A DNA stretch of 64,000 bases, from contig NC_088310.1 in NCBI RefSeq assembly GCF_910592395.1, forward strand, positions 16,005,501-16,069,500, read 5' to 3'. The stretch comes from Lineus longissimus. Its lineage: Eukaryota; Nemertea; Pilidiophora; Heteronemertea; Lineidae. The position numbers and the translations under genes are program-made. Each line of letters begins with the position of its first letter. Position 1 is the first letter of the stretch. A model generated the notes under the pieces. It made no database searches, was not told the origin of the DNA, and saw nothing but the letters and a program-made list of their open reading frames with translations. Positions 57,301-59,897 of the stretch are shown in pieces.

Positions 57301-59897
57301 TAACAGTGATAGTGGTTTTACTGGAAAGTAAAGGCAGATGAAATGTCAACAAGTTTAAAGTTGAAGAGGATATGGGAGTACAGAAGAGAGGTGCATTGTT
57401 TTTTGGCAGACAGTTTAATAGGGTACAATATTAGAGCAGCATTCAGTGTGAGCAAAGATTTAATGAAAGGGCACCTTACTGCTACTTTCAGGTACTGGAA
57501 ATTTTCTGAGATATCAACTTAAATATTTGACTGACAGATGATGGTGGCAGCATTTGTTTTTGAGGTGTTGTTGTCAGTTTGCATTCACTGACATGAACGA
57601 TGTGGATTTCTTTTAGAATTATGAAGTAAAAGGATATCATTTAAAATTTTCCACTGTTGTTTTATTGTACTCCTTTGGTTTACAGCAGTCCTAGGCTATT
57701 AAAGATATAATGTAAGGCTTACAGTGCATCCTGTATAAACATGATAAAGGAGAGGGTGTAAGTAACATACACAGTTTTTCTCATTTGTGAAGGAGAAAAT
57801 TACCGACAATAGTGCAATAAGTTGTAGAATTCTTCCTACAGAATTACAATGACATAAATGTTGAACTTGTGAATGCGTACAGAATTCTTCTCACAAAAAT
57901 AAAACGAGATATGATGAACTTGTGAATGCTTAGGATTGGTCTTACAGAATTAAATATGATGAACTTGTGAATGCTGATAGGATCCTTCTTCTGGGTCAAA
58001 ATTAGGTCACAATTAGCCAAAATTGTGTCAATGTGTACAAATGGCCAATAAGTGTCAACATATAAAATTTGAAGAGTCTGTAGCCGCGTTTACACTGGGG
58101 GTTTATACCGAATCGAAACCGGAATAAGGCGCTATTCCACTTCGGTGCATCACACTTGATTTGGTATAAATTACCTTTATACCGCTCTAGCGAAACCGGT
58201 GATTTGTATCGACATCGATGCGCTACAACCAAAGCGATACAGCTACGCTGCAATAGAATTGCAGTGTGACCTCTTTATTAGTTTATTCCGCAACAAGGTG
58301 GATGACTCATCAAGCCGCGCAGGCGCAGTAGCTAATGTCACCTCTATTTCCGTTTTAGCGTATGGAGAAAACGTGTTGAAAATTTTGTCATTTCTACCAC
58401 TTATTTTGAAGTATTTAGGCCCTAATTTGGTGTAATGGCGGCGAGAGGTGAAACTTGGGGTATTCCAGAGAGGCTGCTGCTCCTGCAGATCTGGCGTGAT
58501 GAGGATGTTGAGGGCCAACTGACTGGTGTGCACCACAACACGCCAGTTTACGATCAGGTGAATGAATGACCTTCACCCTGCAGGGCAGTTTTCTTATCTA
58601 ACGTATAGGTGGCGTATGTCTATTGCGGATTGAGTGTGACGCGGTTTGTTTCGCATCGATGTCGGTTTCAAGTGCAGTGTGACCCGAACCGATACAGTGA
58701 AATCGGTTTCGGTATTTCGGAATAGGGAAGTCGGCATGAATGCGAAACAAGTGTGAACCCAGCTTGTGACAAATAGGTGTGCCACCTTCAGTAAAATGTT
58801 AGAGTTTGTACTTTGTGACCATGGAAACTAGGTCAAGGTCAAAATGTTTTAAGCACTGTGTTAAGCTTGATGATATGAATCAATGATGTACATTTACAGA
58901 TTTTTACACAGTGAAGGTTTTTATATGTATGTCCAACATTCTCGTTTTACATGTATGACCTCACCTACTTACAGTACACCTGAAAAGTAGGTCACATTGA
59001 CCTAAATTTCGGTCAACATGTAGATATGCCCAGTAGGTGTCTATCAAATTTGAAGAGTTAAGGACAAAATATTGAAATTAATGACGAAAGTGCCACCGTC
59101 ACTGAAATTCTGAGTTTGGCCTCTGTAACGTTCAAAAGTAGGTCAAATCAAAAACCTGGGTATCACGTCATGTAGTATTATCAGAACTATTGACAATAAA
59201 GATTTCATGGTTCTAGCTATCAGCGTTCATGAGATATTGACAAAATAATTTTTTCAAAGATGACCACCCAGAAAGTAGGTCAAATGGCGATGACTTTTTT
59301 GTATGTCGAGTCATGTTGTCATAAGACCTCCACACACCAAGTTGCATCTTTCTAGAGTCAACAGTGAGCAAACGTGCCACCATTTGTTGACGGACGGACG
59401 ATGGACAAGACGTGGCTACATAAACTCACCCAGGTGAGCTAAAACCAAGATGGCTTTCATTTTAAGGCTTGAACCTTGTTTTTAAAGAGGACGGTACACA
59501 TGACTATTTTTCACTTTAAGATGAATCCAGTAAATCAAAAGAACTCAATCACAACTACCAGGATATGGCAATAAGAGCAAAAAAAAACCAGACATAAGCT
59601 AATGTAGCAGGCATCACGGTGGTATAATTTGAATTATTTGAGTTAGATAACAAGGGAAACACCAGAGAAATTTTCACTTGACACCTTTTCAGCAATTTTT
59701 CCCATTCCCCATGTACTTACCAGCCAAGCGATTGTGTTTACCATTAATGTTTCCGGAATACCCTCGTAGCCTCCATAGATAAAGTGTGTCTTGTTCTGCG
59801 AGTAGAAGCGATCACATTTTAACTGATGTGCATCAGCTGGGCGGACCGTGAATGGGTTAACGGTATTAGGCGCAGTTGTGATGTTGCTATACATCAT
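6630..59897 (-). CDS. TMEM63: TMEM63 / CSC1-like mechanosensitive cation channel, 19 coding exons (C-terminal tail not found)
   Basis: Spliced minus-strand gene; the coding parts are given as separate exon entries. Joining 19 segments at GT-AG junctions with matching phase gives 732 uninterrupted codons. What I see: an extracellular N-terminus with NIT and NKT sequons, a first helix followed by [13 protein letters not shown], a [14 protein letters not shown] block, [11 protein letters not shown] before TM1, [11 protein letters not shown] after it, a cysteine-rich CCECCGC loop in the cytosolic domain, then the conserved [17 protein letters not shown] and [13 protein letters not shown] blocks of the channel region. 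Family knowledge: OSCA/TMEM63 proteins are 11-helix, TMEM16-like ion channels opened by membrane tension or hypo-osmotic stress; vertebrate members are about 800 residues, so roughly 70 tail residues are missing here. The tail exon may lie left of 6,630 or beyond the window, or exon 19 may read through to the stop at about 6,522. Promoter and upstream leader exons were not identified. Confidence 0.95.
7059..7226 (-). CDS. TMEM63: TMEM63 exon 18 (residues 638-693, TM8-TM9)
   Basis: 168 nt from an ATTACAG acceptor to a GTTGGT donor. It encodes [20 protein letters not shown] then [20 protein letters not shown] and [16 protein letters not shown]. '[28 protein letters not shown]' is diagnostic of the family. 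The donor is non-consensus; the alternative GT four bases downstream would create an in-frame TGA when joined to exon 19, so the first GT is chosen. Confidence 0.96.
7607..7812. mobile_element. Small TTAA-type MITE, ~206 bp, copy 1 (intron 17)
   Basis: Begins CCACTTCACT after TTAA (7,603-7,606) and ends AGTGAAGTGG. The interior includes 'ttgacgttattcggttga' and 'gcgagtctttgca', both shared with the copy at 37,756-37,951. The right TTAA is not preserved. Non-coding. Confidence 0.8.
7830..9228 (+). repeat. Mosaic repeat with 145-bp internal tandem (5 units) and GC hairpin ends
   Basis: 'aagatggcggctggcggcca' or close variants recur at 8,440, 8,585, 8,731, 8,876 and 9,020, a near-exact 145-bp period. 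The right end is a hairpin 'atgcccccactaaggagggg' followed by 'gcatagta' (about 9,198-9,228); a similar 'ataatgcccc...gggcataatg' hairpin ends an adjoining unit near 8,130-8,170. Short ORFs with [10 protein letters not shown]-like repeats are translations of the tandem, not genes. Ends about 25 bp from exon 17. Confidence 0.85.
9252..9357 (-). CDS. TMEM63: TMEM63 exon 17 (residues 603-637, TM7)
   Basis: 106 nt from a CTTTAG acceptor to a GTAAGT donor; one base is left. It encodes [20 protein letters not shown] then [15 protein letters not shown], matching 'FQFGxxYAWxxxxFxVVxxYSIxCPxIVPFG'. Confidence 0.96.
9772..9934 (-). CDS. TMEM63: TMEM63 exon 16 (residues 548-602, TM6 region)
   Basis: 163 nt from a TTTTCAG acceptor to a GTCAGT donor. 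It encodes [20 protein letters not shown] then [20 protein letters not shown] and [15 protein letters not shown]. '[22 protein letters not shown]' is the best conserved stretch of TMEM63, in the pore-lining helix. Confidence 0.97.
10128..10184 (-). CDS. TMEM63: TMEM63 exon 15 (residues 529-547)
   Basis: 57 nt from an ATTCCAG acceptor to a GTAAGT donor. It encodes [19 protein letters not shown], the loop before the pore helix ('FRWLFD' in vertebrates). The phase (two bases, CA) fits exon 16. Confidence 0.91.
10382..10565. mobile_element. Palindromic MITE (TGTGACCCGTCACAGC family), copy 1
   Basis: About 184 bp with ends 'tgtgacccgtcacagcaaaa' and '...gctagaatgggtcaca'. The interior 'gacaccaggagataatagaa' and 'ttcacaaaaggcagacaat' is shared in inverse orientation with 16,580-16,772. 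The element lies in intron 14. No coding capacity. Confidence 0.85.
10857..10943 (-). CDS. TMEM63: TMEM63 exon 14 (residues 500-528, TM5)
   Basis: 87 nt from a TTTTTCAG acceptor to a GTATGG donor. It encodes [20 protein letters not shown] then IILPSLGLT, matching the family pattern 'Kx(Y/F)xFLxFMVLLLPSLGLxS'. Confidence 0.95.
10990..11350. mobile_element. Non-coding interspersed element, ~350 bp (copy A)
   Basis: Shares, in inverse orientation, 'ggaattgatacctcac'-type ends, 'gtggagctaaaatgttggcc' and 'ccgcttgggttggtgcaaaa' with the element nested at 18,885-19,231 in the exon 7-derived array. A third partial end occurs at about 40,401. Class unknown; intron 13. Confidence 0.75.
11376..11535. 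mobile_element. Pogo/Tc1-like MITE, 160 bp, TA target duplication (copy 1)
   Basis: CAGTAGAACCTCTCTATTAA at the left and an inverse GGAGGTTCCACTG end, flanked by TA on both sides (11,374-11,375 and 11,536-11,537). The phrase 'ccttaatagagaggtgt' recurs inside. Matches the Tc1/mariner-pogo insertion pattern. Intron 13. Confidence 0.87.
12055..12161 (-). CDS. TMEM63: TMEM63 exon 13 (residues 465-499, TM4)
   Basis: 107 nt from a TTTTTCAG acceptor to a GTAATA donor. It encodes [20 protein letters not shown] then [15 protein letters not shown]; 'FPTLLLW' and 'PxxVYYSxxFExHWTRS' are family blocks. The HWT-R/S codon is completed across the intron. Confidence 0.95.
12727..12875. mobile_element. Pogo/Tc1-like MITE, copy 2 (right end eroded)
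   Basis: CAGTAGAACCTCCCTATTAA after TA, the same interior as copy 1, and a right end reduced to 'gggtggttccaca'. Intron 12. Confidence 0.82.
13080..13233 (-). CDS. TMEM63: TMEM63 exon 12 (residues 413-464, TM3)
   Basis: 154 nt from a TTGCAG acceptor to a GTAAGT donor. It encodes [20 protein letters not shown] then [20 protein letters not shown]; the 'FFLTTPxII' end of this pore-region helix is nearly invariant in the family. Confidence 0.95.
13597..13850. repeat. Dispersed 'caaagtgctttaca' repeat abutting the exon 11 donor
   Basis: 'gtgcttatataccacttttc' and 'tcaaagtgctttaca', then a 'gagaacccaggacctcccga' segment that resembles a tRNA-like B-box region on the opposite strand. A relative lies at 44,980-45,265. 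The two overlapping plus-strand ORFs are read through this repeat and into exon 11 in antisense. Confidence 0.7.
13859..14118 (-). CDS. TMEM63: TMEM63 exon 11 (residues 327-412)
   Basis: Largest coding exon, 260 nt, from an ACTCCAG acceptor to a GTAAGG donor. It begins [20 protein letters not shown], then [19 protein letters not shown] ('GMAFVTF' in vertebrates, last strand of the RRM-like fold), and ends [14 protein letters not shown], the strongly conserved link to TM3. A dispersed repeat ends only a few bases past its donor. Confidence 0.95.
14119..15839. other. TMEM63 intron 10; no further feature recognised
   Basis: 1.7 kb between exons 10 and 11. The short frames here (14,124-14,327, 14,401-14,592, 14,589-14,792) have no recognisable motif, and I see no terminal repeats. 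Confidence 0.6.
15840..15963 (-). CDS. TMEM63: TMEM63 exon 10 (residues 285-326, Cys-rich loop)
   Basis: 124 nt from a CTTACAG acceptor to a GTATGA donor. It contains [19 protein letters not shown], the PCGHxCCCxxxGCE-type cysteine cluster typical of TMEM63 intracellular loop 2. Six cysteines are visible. Confidence 0.94.
16580..16772. mobile_element. Palindromic MITE (TGTGACCCGTCACAGC family), copy 2
   Basis: Ends 'ttgtgaccccccgtcacagc' and '...gctgtgacgggtcacaa' are inverse; the interior matches 10,382-10,565 in the other orientation. It lies in intron 9 about 100 bp downstream of exon 9. The antisense ORF there is element sequence. Confidence 0.87.
16874..16954 (-). CDS. TMEM63: TMEM63 exon 9 (residues 258-284)
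   Basis: 81 nt from a TTTCAG acceptor to a GTATAC donor. It encodes [20 protein letters not shown] then LVKLDKK; 'EAYP' and the 'YNVARL'-like strand are conserved in the cytosolic domain. Confidence 0.93.
17633..17706 (-). CDS. TMEM63: TMEM63 exon 8 (residues 234-257)
   Basis: 74 nt from a TTTCAG acceptor to a GTAAGT donor. It encodes [20 protein letters not shown] then QQHL, corresponding to the first beta strand and helix of the cytosolic RRM-like domain ('KRTLFINGIS' in vertebrates). Confidence 0.93.
18446..18554 (-). CDS. TMEM63: TMEM63 exon 7 (residues 197-233, TM2)
   Basis: 109 nt from a GTTTCAG acceptor to a GTGAGT donor. It encodes [20 protein letters not shown] then [17 protein letters not shown], the second channel-core helix and the start of the cytosolic loop. 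The first ~55 bp of this exon plus its acceptor are the source of the tandem array just upstream on the minus strand (18,576-19,715), so the true 3' splice site sits at the end of a row of near copies of itself. Confidence 0.93.
18576..19715 (-). repeat. Tandem array derived from TMEM63 exon 7 and its splice acceptor
   Basis: On the minus strand each ~60-70-bp unit reads TTTCAG|ATCTGCCACCCT then a diverged copy of the exon 7 start, for example [16 protein letters not shown] against the exon's [16 protein letters not shown]. About eleven full or partial units occupy intron 6 directly upstream of the real exon, each keeping an AG after a pyrimidine tract but none having the exon's donor. A 350-bp mobile element (18,885-19,231) interrupts the array. 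Short minus-strand ORFs with repeated CHPIGTW-like peptides are out-of-frame readings of these units. Confidence 0.9.
18885..19231. mobile_element. Non-coding interspersed element nested in the exon 7 array (copy B)
   Basis: 'ttaaggaattgatacagaac' at the left and 'gtggagctaaaatgt'-type interior match the copy at 10,990-11,350 in inverse orientation. Exon 7-like repeat text breaks at 'caggatggc' and resumes at 'tcaccatgtaccc', so it inserted after the array formed. Confidence 0.78.
20120..20171 (-). CDS. TMEM63: TMEM63 exon 6 (residues 180-196)
   Basis: 52 nt from a TTTTCAG acceptor to a GTGAGT donor. It reads [17 protein letters not shown] plus two bases, matching the extracellular loop 'FGRTTIANL' of the family. 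Phase agrees with exons 5 and 7. Confidence 0.92.
20344..20989. mobile_element. TTAA-flanked piggyBac-like element, 646 bp (intron 5)
   Basis: TTAA at 20,340-20,343 and 20,990-20,993. The ends CCGCTTGCCTCCC and GGGGGCCAAAGGG are imperfect inverse repeats. The interior holds several small palindromes, e.g. 'gggacgatatatcgtccc'. No transposase frame. The class is inferred from the TTAA target. Confidence 0.7.
21613..21643. repeat. Short perfect palindrome
   Basis: 'taatcctattgaaa' followed directly by its inverse 'ttttcaataggatta'. It may be the centre of a small foldback element in intron 5 that also includes a 'ggtgatatcag'/'ctgatatcacc' pair at about 21,760-21,820. Confidence 0.6.
22445..22990 (+). 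repeat. Partial mosaic repeat (left end type)
   Basis: Starts 'atgaaatgaccagggccatt' 'gtgctcacc', then 'ccacctggtggccaaatgag' and 'gtgaccttgaaaagtaggtc' as in the family at 28.8 kb; the hairpin right end is absent. Intron 5. Confidence 0.75.
23221..23363. mobile_element. Foldback MITE, 143 bp
   Basis: CTATAGATCCATGCACTTGA at the left and its exact inverse at the right; arms are about 34 bp with one indel, around a ~75-bp centre. No copy elsewhere in the window. Intron 5; non-coding. Confidence 0.87.
23364..24916. other. Rest of TMEM63 intron 5; no gene recognised
   Basis: The overlapping frames at 23,698-24,138 (up to 106 codons) lie on opposite strands over the same bases and show no known motif. 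I see no terminal repeats. Confidence 0.5.
24917..25056 (-). CDS. TMEM63: TMEM63 exon 5 (residues 133-179, TM1)
   Basis: 140 nt from a TTTTTCAG acceptor to a GTAAGT donor; one base is left over. It encodes [20 protein letters not shown], then a hydrophobic helix [20 protein letters not shown] and VNFQGDL. 'YLSFQRxxI' and 'VLPVNFxGDL' are highly conserved in TMEM63 and flank the helix after the first cytoplasmic loop. Confidence 0.96.
25867..25904 (-). CDS. TMEM63: TMEM63 exon 4, 38-nt micro-exon (residues 121-133)
   Basis: Very short exon between an AATGCAG acceptor and a GTAAGT donor. It encodes [12 protein letters not shown] plus two bases of K133. The family's 'FCSWLxAxFRIKDDE' block is completed across the junction with exon 5. 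The exon is too short to be found by ORF length alone. Confidence 0.93.
26297..26567. mobile_element. piggyBac-like MITE, 271 bp, exact TTAA duplication (intron 3)
   Basis: CCCTTTCACTGTGG ... CCACAGCGAAAGGG with TTAA on each side (26,293-26,296 and 26,568-26,571). CCC-starting termini plus TTAA targets are the piggyBac signature. Non-coding. Confidence 0.9.
27039..27138 (-). CDS. TMEM63: TMEM63 exon 3 (residues 87-120)
   Basis: 100 nt from a TTGCAG acceptor to a GTAGGT donor. The AG carried from exon 2 completes R87, giving [13 protein letters not shown] and then a variable Ser/Gly/Gln-rich stretch. This matches the poorly conserved first cytoplasmic loop of the family; the call rests mainly on phase and on the following exon. 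Confidence 0.85.
27826..28215 (+). repeat. Partial mosaic repeat with 'gcggccatatt' modules (intron 2)
   Basis: Starts 'atgaaatggtctagggacca' 'tgtgctcacc'; contains 'aaaatggccacctggcggcc' and 'aagatggcaggctggcggcc' about 125 bp apart. Shares 'atggaaattggttgaca' with the copy at 44.2 kb. No hairpin right end. Confidence 0.72.
28700..28806 (+). repeat. Fragment of a second left-end repeat type
   Basis: 'gggaatgatttagtggtaga' and 'gacatggaggtttgactta' are shared with 57,217-57,300. It sits immediately before the full mosaic element; either a nested fragment or a head-to-tail partial copy. Confidence 0.6.
28807..30423 (+). mobile_element. Mosaic interspersed element, full-length copy (~1.6 kb)
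   Basis: Begins 'atgaaatggccagggccatt' 'gtgctcacctc' and ends '(gac/gga)n ... ccacggtatgggataagctc' then the hairpin 'cacctctgctaagaggtg' 'agctaaaa'. The body is built of ~300-bp modules, each starting near 'tgacctctgtgacct' 'tgaaaag.aggtcaaatc' and carrying 'gccccctggtggccaa'. No reading frame. It is nearly identical to 38,226-39,369 except for about 470 bp present only here. The hairpin directly before CTAA resembles Helitron 3' ends, but no 5' TC or A|T insertion could be shown. Confidence 0.82.
30424..31067 (+). mobile_element. Mosaic interspersed element, second type, adjacent copy
   Basis: 'gactgaaaatcagggatgtt' 'gtagagagtac', 'aagatggccgcctggcagcc', 'tgacctctgtgacct', and the end 'ggacaccacggtatc' 'ataagctccccagaggtgag' 'ctaat'. 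The same order recurs at 44,160-44,967. It directly follows the first element, head to tail. Confidence 0.75.
31068..31288 (+). repeat. Truncated mosaic repeat fragment
   Basis: 'cctgaaaaataggtcatatt' 'gacctaaggttttg' and 'gatattgacaaaataatg' match 58,950-59,260. It is cut off at about 31,288 by the inverted-repeat composite. Confidence 0.65.
31289..32975. mobile_element. Composite element with permuted inverted repeats (possibly DIRS-like, non-autonomous)
   Basis: Block A ('gacacacccgaggaaaaat' through 'cagtactta', 31,289-31,432) recurs inverted at 32,812-32,925. Block B ('attttatgtcgttcatactc' 'tacc.ggtcagac', 31,521-31,565) recurs inverted at 32,930-32,976. Left order is A then B; right order is also A' then B', so this is not one simple inverted repeat. 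Such split or permuted repeats are seen in tyrosine-recombinase retroelements (DIRS/Ngaro). The interior (32,140-32,750) is GC-rich, ends in a run of about 13 G, and carries overlapping short frames on both strands with no motif I recognise. Confidence 0.6.
32977..35904. other. Intron 2 sequence, no gene or clear repeat recognised
   Basis: AT-rich with short frames only (e.g. 34,632-34,844, 35,221-35,490 and 35,579-35,770, all minus) and no homology I can recognise. Confidence 0.5.
35905..36985 (+). repeat. Mosaic repeat copy interrupted by a nested MITE
   Basis: 'aaaatgaaactgccaggggc' 'cattgtgcacactgg' is the family's left end; the text resumes after the MITE with 'tcaaactttagttgaga'. Later modules include 'tgacctctgtgacct' at 36,949-36,963. 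The right hairpin end is missing. Confidence 0.72.
35954..36221. mobile_element. Foldback hAT-like MITE, 268 bp, 8-bp target duplication
   Basis: GCTGAAAGGGTGGATGTC ends, with arms of about 107 bp differing at only a handful of sites, around a ~50-bp loop. Flanked by CACACTGG at 35,946-35,953 and 36,222-36,229; 8-bp duplications fit hAT (also P or Merlin) elements. The two 60-codon ORFs with identical [13 protein letters not shown] peptides on opposite strands are the two arms read outward-in. Confidence 0.9.
36989..37399 (+). other. 136-codon open frame of unknown status
   Basis: Longest plus-strand frame in intron 2 other than the LINE. I recognise no domain. A competing frame over 36,985-37,120 reads [20 protein letters not shown] and runs to a GTAAGT donor-like site at 37,119, which could be a remnant exon. 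Neither has a supported partner. Could be chance, a captured fragment or part of an unrecognised repeat. Confidence 0.2.
37756..37951. mobile_element. Small TTAA-type MITE, ~196 bp, copy 2
   Basis: TTAA (37,752-37,755) then CCACTTCACTACTGG; the right end TTGAAGTGG is followed by TAAG. The interior matches 7,607-7,812 in the same orientation. Confidence 0.82.
38226..39369 (+). mobile_element. Mosaic interspersed element, internally deleted copy (~1.1 kb)
   Basis: Near-identical to 28,807-30,423 from the left end 'atgaaatggccagggccatt' to the hairpin end 'gctaagaggtgagctaaaaa', but it passes from the module at 38,982 straight to the text equivalent to 30,043, omitting about 470 bp. The breakpoint lies in the repeated phrase 'tgacctctgtgaccttgaaa'. 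Contains a (GAC)n tract at about 39,258-39,320. Confidence 0.88.
39370..41690. other. Intron 2 sequence; only a short repeat end recognised
   Basis: A fragment at about 40,400-40,425 ('aaggaattgatactgaactg') is the end of the element family at 10,990 and 18,885. 'acctactgaccc' and 'ggaccccct' pieces near 40,540-40,680 echo mosaic modules. No gene seen. Confidence 0.5.
41740..41968 (-). mobile_element. LINE 5' fragment (endonuclease/RT type), minus strand
   Basis: The minus-strand text from 'ctggccagtgctgtgttcc' through 'gcgggatgcatg' to 'aagaacctacacatttttgg' 'gtaggtagagacctag' matches the start of the LINE relic at 54,739-54,880 in order. It is severely truncated and frameless. Confidence 0.75.
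42069..42764. mobile_element. MITE-like DNA element with AGGGCCGTTTAGACG ends (~696 bp)
   Basis: Left AGGGCCGTTTAGACG and right CGTCTAAACGGCCCT are exact inverses, bounded by ATT on both sides (possible 3-bp duplication). The interior repeats 'ccgat(c/g)' words and has 'gcgtttagacg'/'gcgtttacacc' sub-terminal motifs. No transposase frame. Superfamily uncertain. Confidence 0.83.
43676..44111 (+). mobile_element. Non-autonomous DNA element GAGACAAGACCAC, copy 1 (436 bp)
   Basis: Ends GAGACAAGACCAC and GTGGTCTTGTCTC; flanks share CGTT. The interior ('gccagttggctgaaaagagt', 'cgactgtccggaat') is nearly identical, in inverse orientation, to 54,086-54,529. The frame at 43,823-44,011 and its antisense counterpart in the other copy are element sequence. 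Confidence 0.88.
44160..44970 (+). mobile_element. Mosaic interspersed element, second type
   Basis: 'aagatggcggcctggcggac', 'aagatggccacctggcggcc' and 'aagatggcggccatattt' modules, then 'gaactttgacctctgtgatc', ending 'ggacaccacagtatcgtata' 'agctccccagaggtgagcta'. Same order as 30,424-31,067. Confidence 0.78.
44980..45265. repeat. Dispersed 'gcgctttata/caaagtgctttac' repeat with tRNA-like tail
   Basis: 'agcgctttataatgtacagc' 'attctcaaagtgctttac' at the left; on the minus strand the right half reads 'cctggttcgatctcc', a B-box-like tRNA motif. Related to 13,597-13,850. It could be a SINE or a LINE tail; a true tRNA gene is excluded because no cloverleaf is possible with the flanks. Confidence 0.65.
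45275..45497. mobile_element. Near-perfect foldback MITE, 100-bp arms
   Basis: Arms of 100 bp (45,275-45,374 and 45,398-45,497) differ at about 4 positions around a 23-bp loop. Starts TGTGACCCGCTCTACCAAAA; distantly related to the TGTGACCCGTCACAGC family (10,382 and 16,580) through the shared 'aggcgc.tgtcgc' and 'cttttgtgaaat' text. Intron 2. Confidence 0.93.
45498..47443. other. Intron 2 sequence; no gene recognised
   Basis: Two overlapping frames at 45,683-45,911 are not recognisable. Otherwise AT-rich with no terminal repeats noticed. Confidence 0.5.
47444..47670 (+). mobile_element. tRNA-derived SINE
   Basis: The head resembles a tRNA: A-box-like 'gtggagcagtgg' (about 47,454) and B box GGTTCGAATCC (47,498-47,508), closing with 'ggtcggtccc'. 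It is followed by a 'cgcctgctcggtttcctctg' body of the kind found in invertebrate SINEs and an 'agcaaataaag' tail. RNA polymerase III promoter elements are inferred from the boxes. No functional tRNA: the acceptor stem does not pair cleanly. Confidence 0.8.
48446..48745. mobile_element. piggyBac-like MITE, 300 bp, exact TTAA duplication
   Basis: CCTCTTGACTACC ... GGTAGTCAAGAGG with TTAA on each side (48,442-48,445 and 48,746-48,749). Sub-terminal 'gctatagcggt'-like inverted words are present. Non-coding. Confidence 0.9.
48850..50680. other. Intron 2 sequence; no gene recognised
   Basis: Short frames only (for example 48,878-49,129 and 49,695-49,976), without motifs. Confidence 0.5.
50681..52340 (+). 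pseudogene. Degenerate non-LTR retrotransposon: RT fragment plus RNase H domain
   Basis: A frame at 50,730-50,948 ends [20 protein letters not shown], resembling RT motif A but with Glu where the catalytic Asp is expected. A 357-codon frame (50,999-52,072) then gives the RT C-terminus ([38 protein letters not shown]) and an RNase H domain with D255 (IATDG), E293 (SYRAEGEGL) and D319 (ILTDSLSL). The RT palm with the YADD motif is missing between the two, and the last RNase H block (KWADTLA, about 52,018) is in another frame after a small deletion. RNase H places it in the I/R1/Tad-like group. Both frames are broken, so it is dead. Antisense to TMEM63 in intron 2. Confidence 0.88.
52341..52955. 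other. Intron 2 sequence between the LINE and exon 2
   Basis: AT-rich, no frame or repeat recognised. Contains the polypyrimidine-free downstream side of the exon 2 donor. Confidence 0.5.
52956..53038 (-). CDS. TMEM63: TMEM63 exon 2 (residues 60-86)
   Basis: 83 nt between a TTTCAG acceptor and a GTGAGC donor; enters in phase 0 and leaves two bases (AG). It reads [20 protein letters not shown] then LVSRNED. The LRKxAWDYGRxAL block after the first helix is one of the most recognisable TMEM63 signatures. The exon is isolated: 6.7 kb from exon 1 and 25.8 kb from exon 3. Confidence 0.93.
53630..53865 (+). repeat. 51-bp minisatellite, 4 units plus partials (intron 1)
   Basis: 'gtgattggcagtctattgtc' recurs every 51 bp. 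Because 51 is a multiple of 3, one frame stays open through the array and gives 17-residue repeats ([10 protein letters not shown]-like). No start context or partner exon, so it is not called a protein. Confidence 0.92.
54030..54660 (+). repeat. ~33-bp 'gcagggcttaatggctgctgctgct' tandem, split by a MITE
   Basis: Units 'cagggcttaatggctgctgc' occur at about 54,050, 54,530, 54,570, 54,595 and 54,635. The array is interrupted by the element at 54,086-54,529 and resumes with the duplicated GGGCT. Confidence 0.82.
54086..54529 (-). mobile_element. Non-autonomous DNA element GAGACAAGACCAC, copy 2 (444 bp)
   Basis: Inverted relative of 43,676-44,111 with the same 13-bp termini. Flanked by GGGCT on both sides (5-bp duplication), placed inside a tandem array so the empty site is known. 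Confidence 0.9.
54722..56150 (+). pseudogene. Degenerate endonuclease/RT LINE ('craniofacial development protein 2-like' type)
   Basis: In order but in several frames: [11 protein letters not shown] (about 54,915), [20 protein letters not shown] and [17 protein letters not shown], then [20 protein letters not shown] (the SDHH endonuclease end), a linker, [33 protein letters not shown] and [15 protein letters not shown], which are the N-terminal RT blocks. The catalytic RT core downstream is absent. Many stops and frameshifts. In intron 1, antisense to TMEM63. Host-genome non-LTR element, not a virus. Confidence 0.87.
56286..57668. mobile_element. 1.4-kb element with ~95-bp terminal inverted repeats
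   Basis: 'caataaaacaacagtggaaa' 'atttcaaataatatc...' at 56,290-56,385 is inverted at 57,580-57,667 with about 90% identity by eye. The interior contains frames of 81-121 codons on both strands (56,837-57,202) with no transposase motif, a local 'actgggagcacc' inverted pair (56,966 and 57,131), and a mosaic-repeat fragment at 57,212-57,300. The target duplication was not resolved. Confidence 0.8.
57805..57985 (+). repeat. Short degenerate tandem, ~60-bp unit, 3 copies
   Basis: 'gttgaacttgtgaatgcgta' 'cagaattcttc', 'gatgaacttgtgaatgctta' and 'gatgaacttgtgaatgctga' follow each other with 'acagaatta' between. Confidence 0.7.
58084..58768 (+). mobile_element. Harbinger-like non-autonomous element carrying a Myb/SANT-like exon
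   Basis: Ends 'gtagccgcgtttacactgg' and '...caagtgtgaacccagcttgt' are rough inverses, with 'accggaata' / 'cggaataggg' sub-terminal words. It holds the Myb/SANT-like coding fragment at 58,435-58,569, a partner gene typical of PIF/Harbinger transposons. No transposase. The target duplication is unclear, so boundaries are approximate. Confidence 0.62.
58435..58569 (+). pseudogene. Myb/SANT-like (trihelix) DNA-binding exon fragment
   Basis: 44 codons: [20 protein letters not shown] then [20 protein letters not shown] and QVNE. The spacing W...LLLLxIWxDExVxxQLxGxxxNxxVYxQ matches the first half of Myb/SANT-like domains found in Harbinger transposons and in domesticated relatives. CAG|GTGAAT after YDQ looks like a splice donor, so the real exon may end there; the second half of the domain is missing. 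Confidence 0.6.
58775..59442 (+). mobile_element. Mosaic interspersed element, right part with hairpin end
   Basis: 'gactttgtgaccatgg'-like and 'cctgaaaagtaggtcacatt' modules, 'gacggacggacgatggac', then the hairpin 'ctcacccaggtgag' followed by 'ctaaaa'. Fits the other right ends at 30,423, 31,067, 39,369 and 44,970. Confidence 0.75.
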
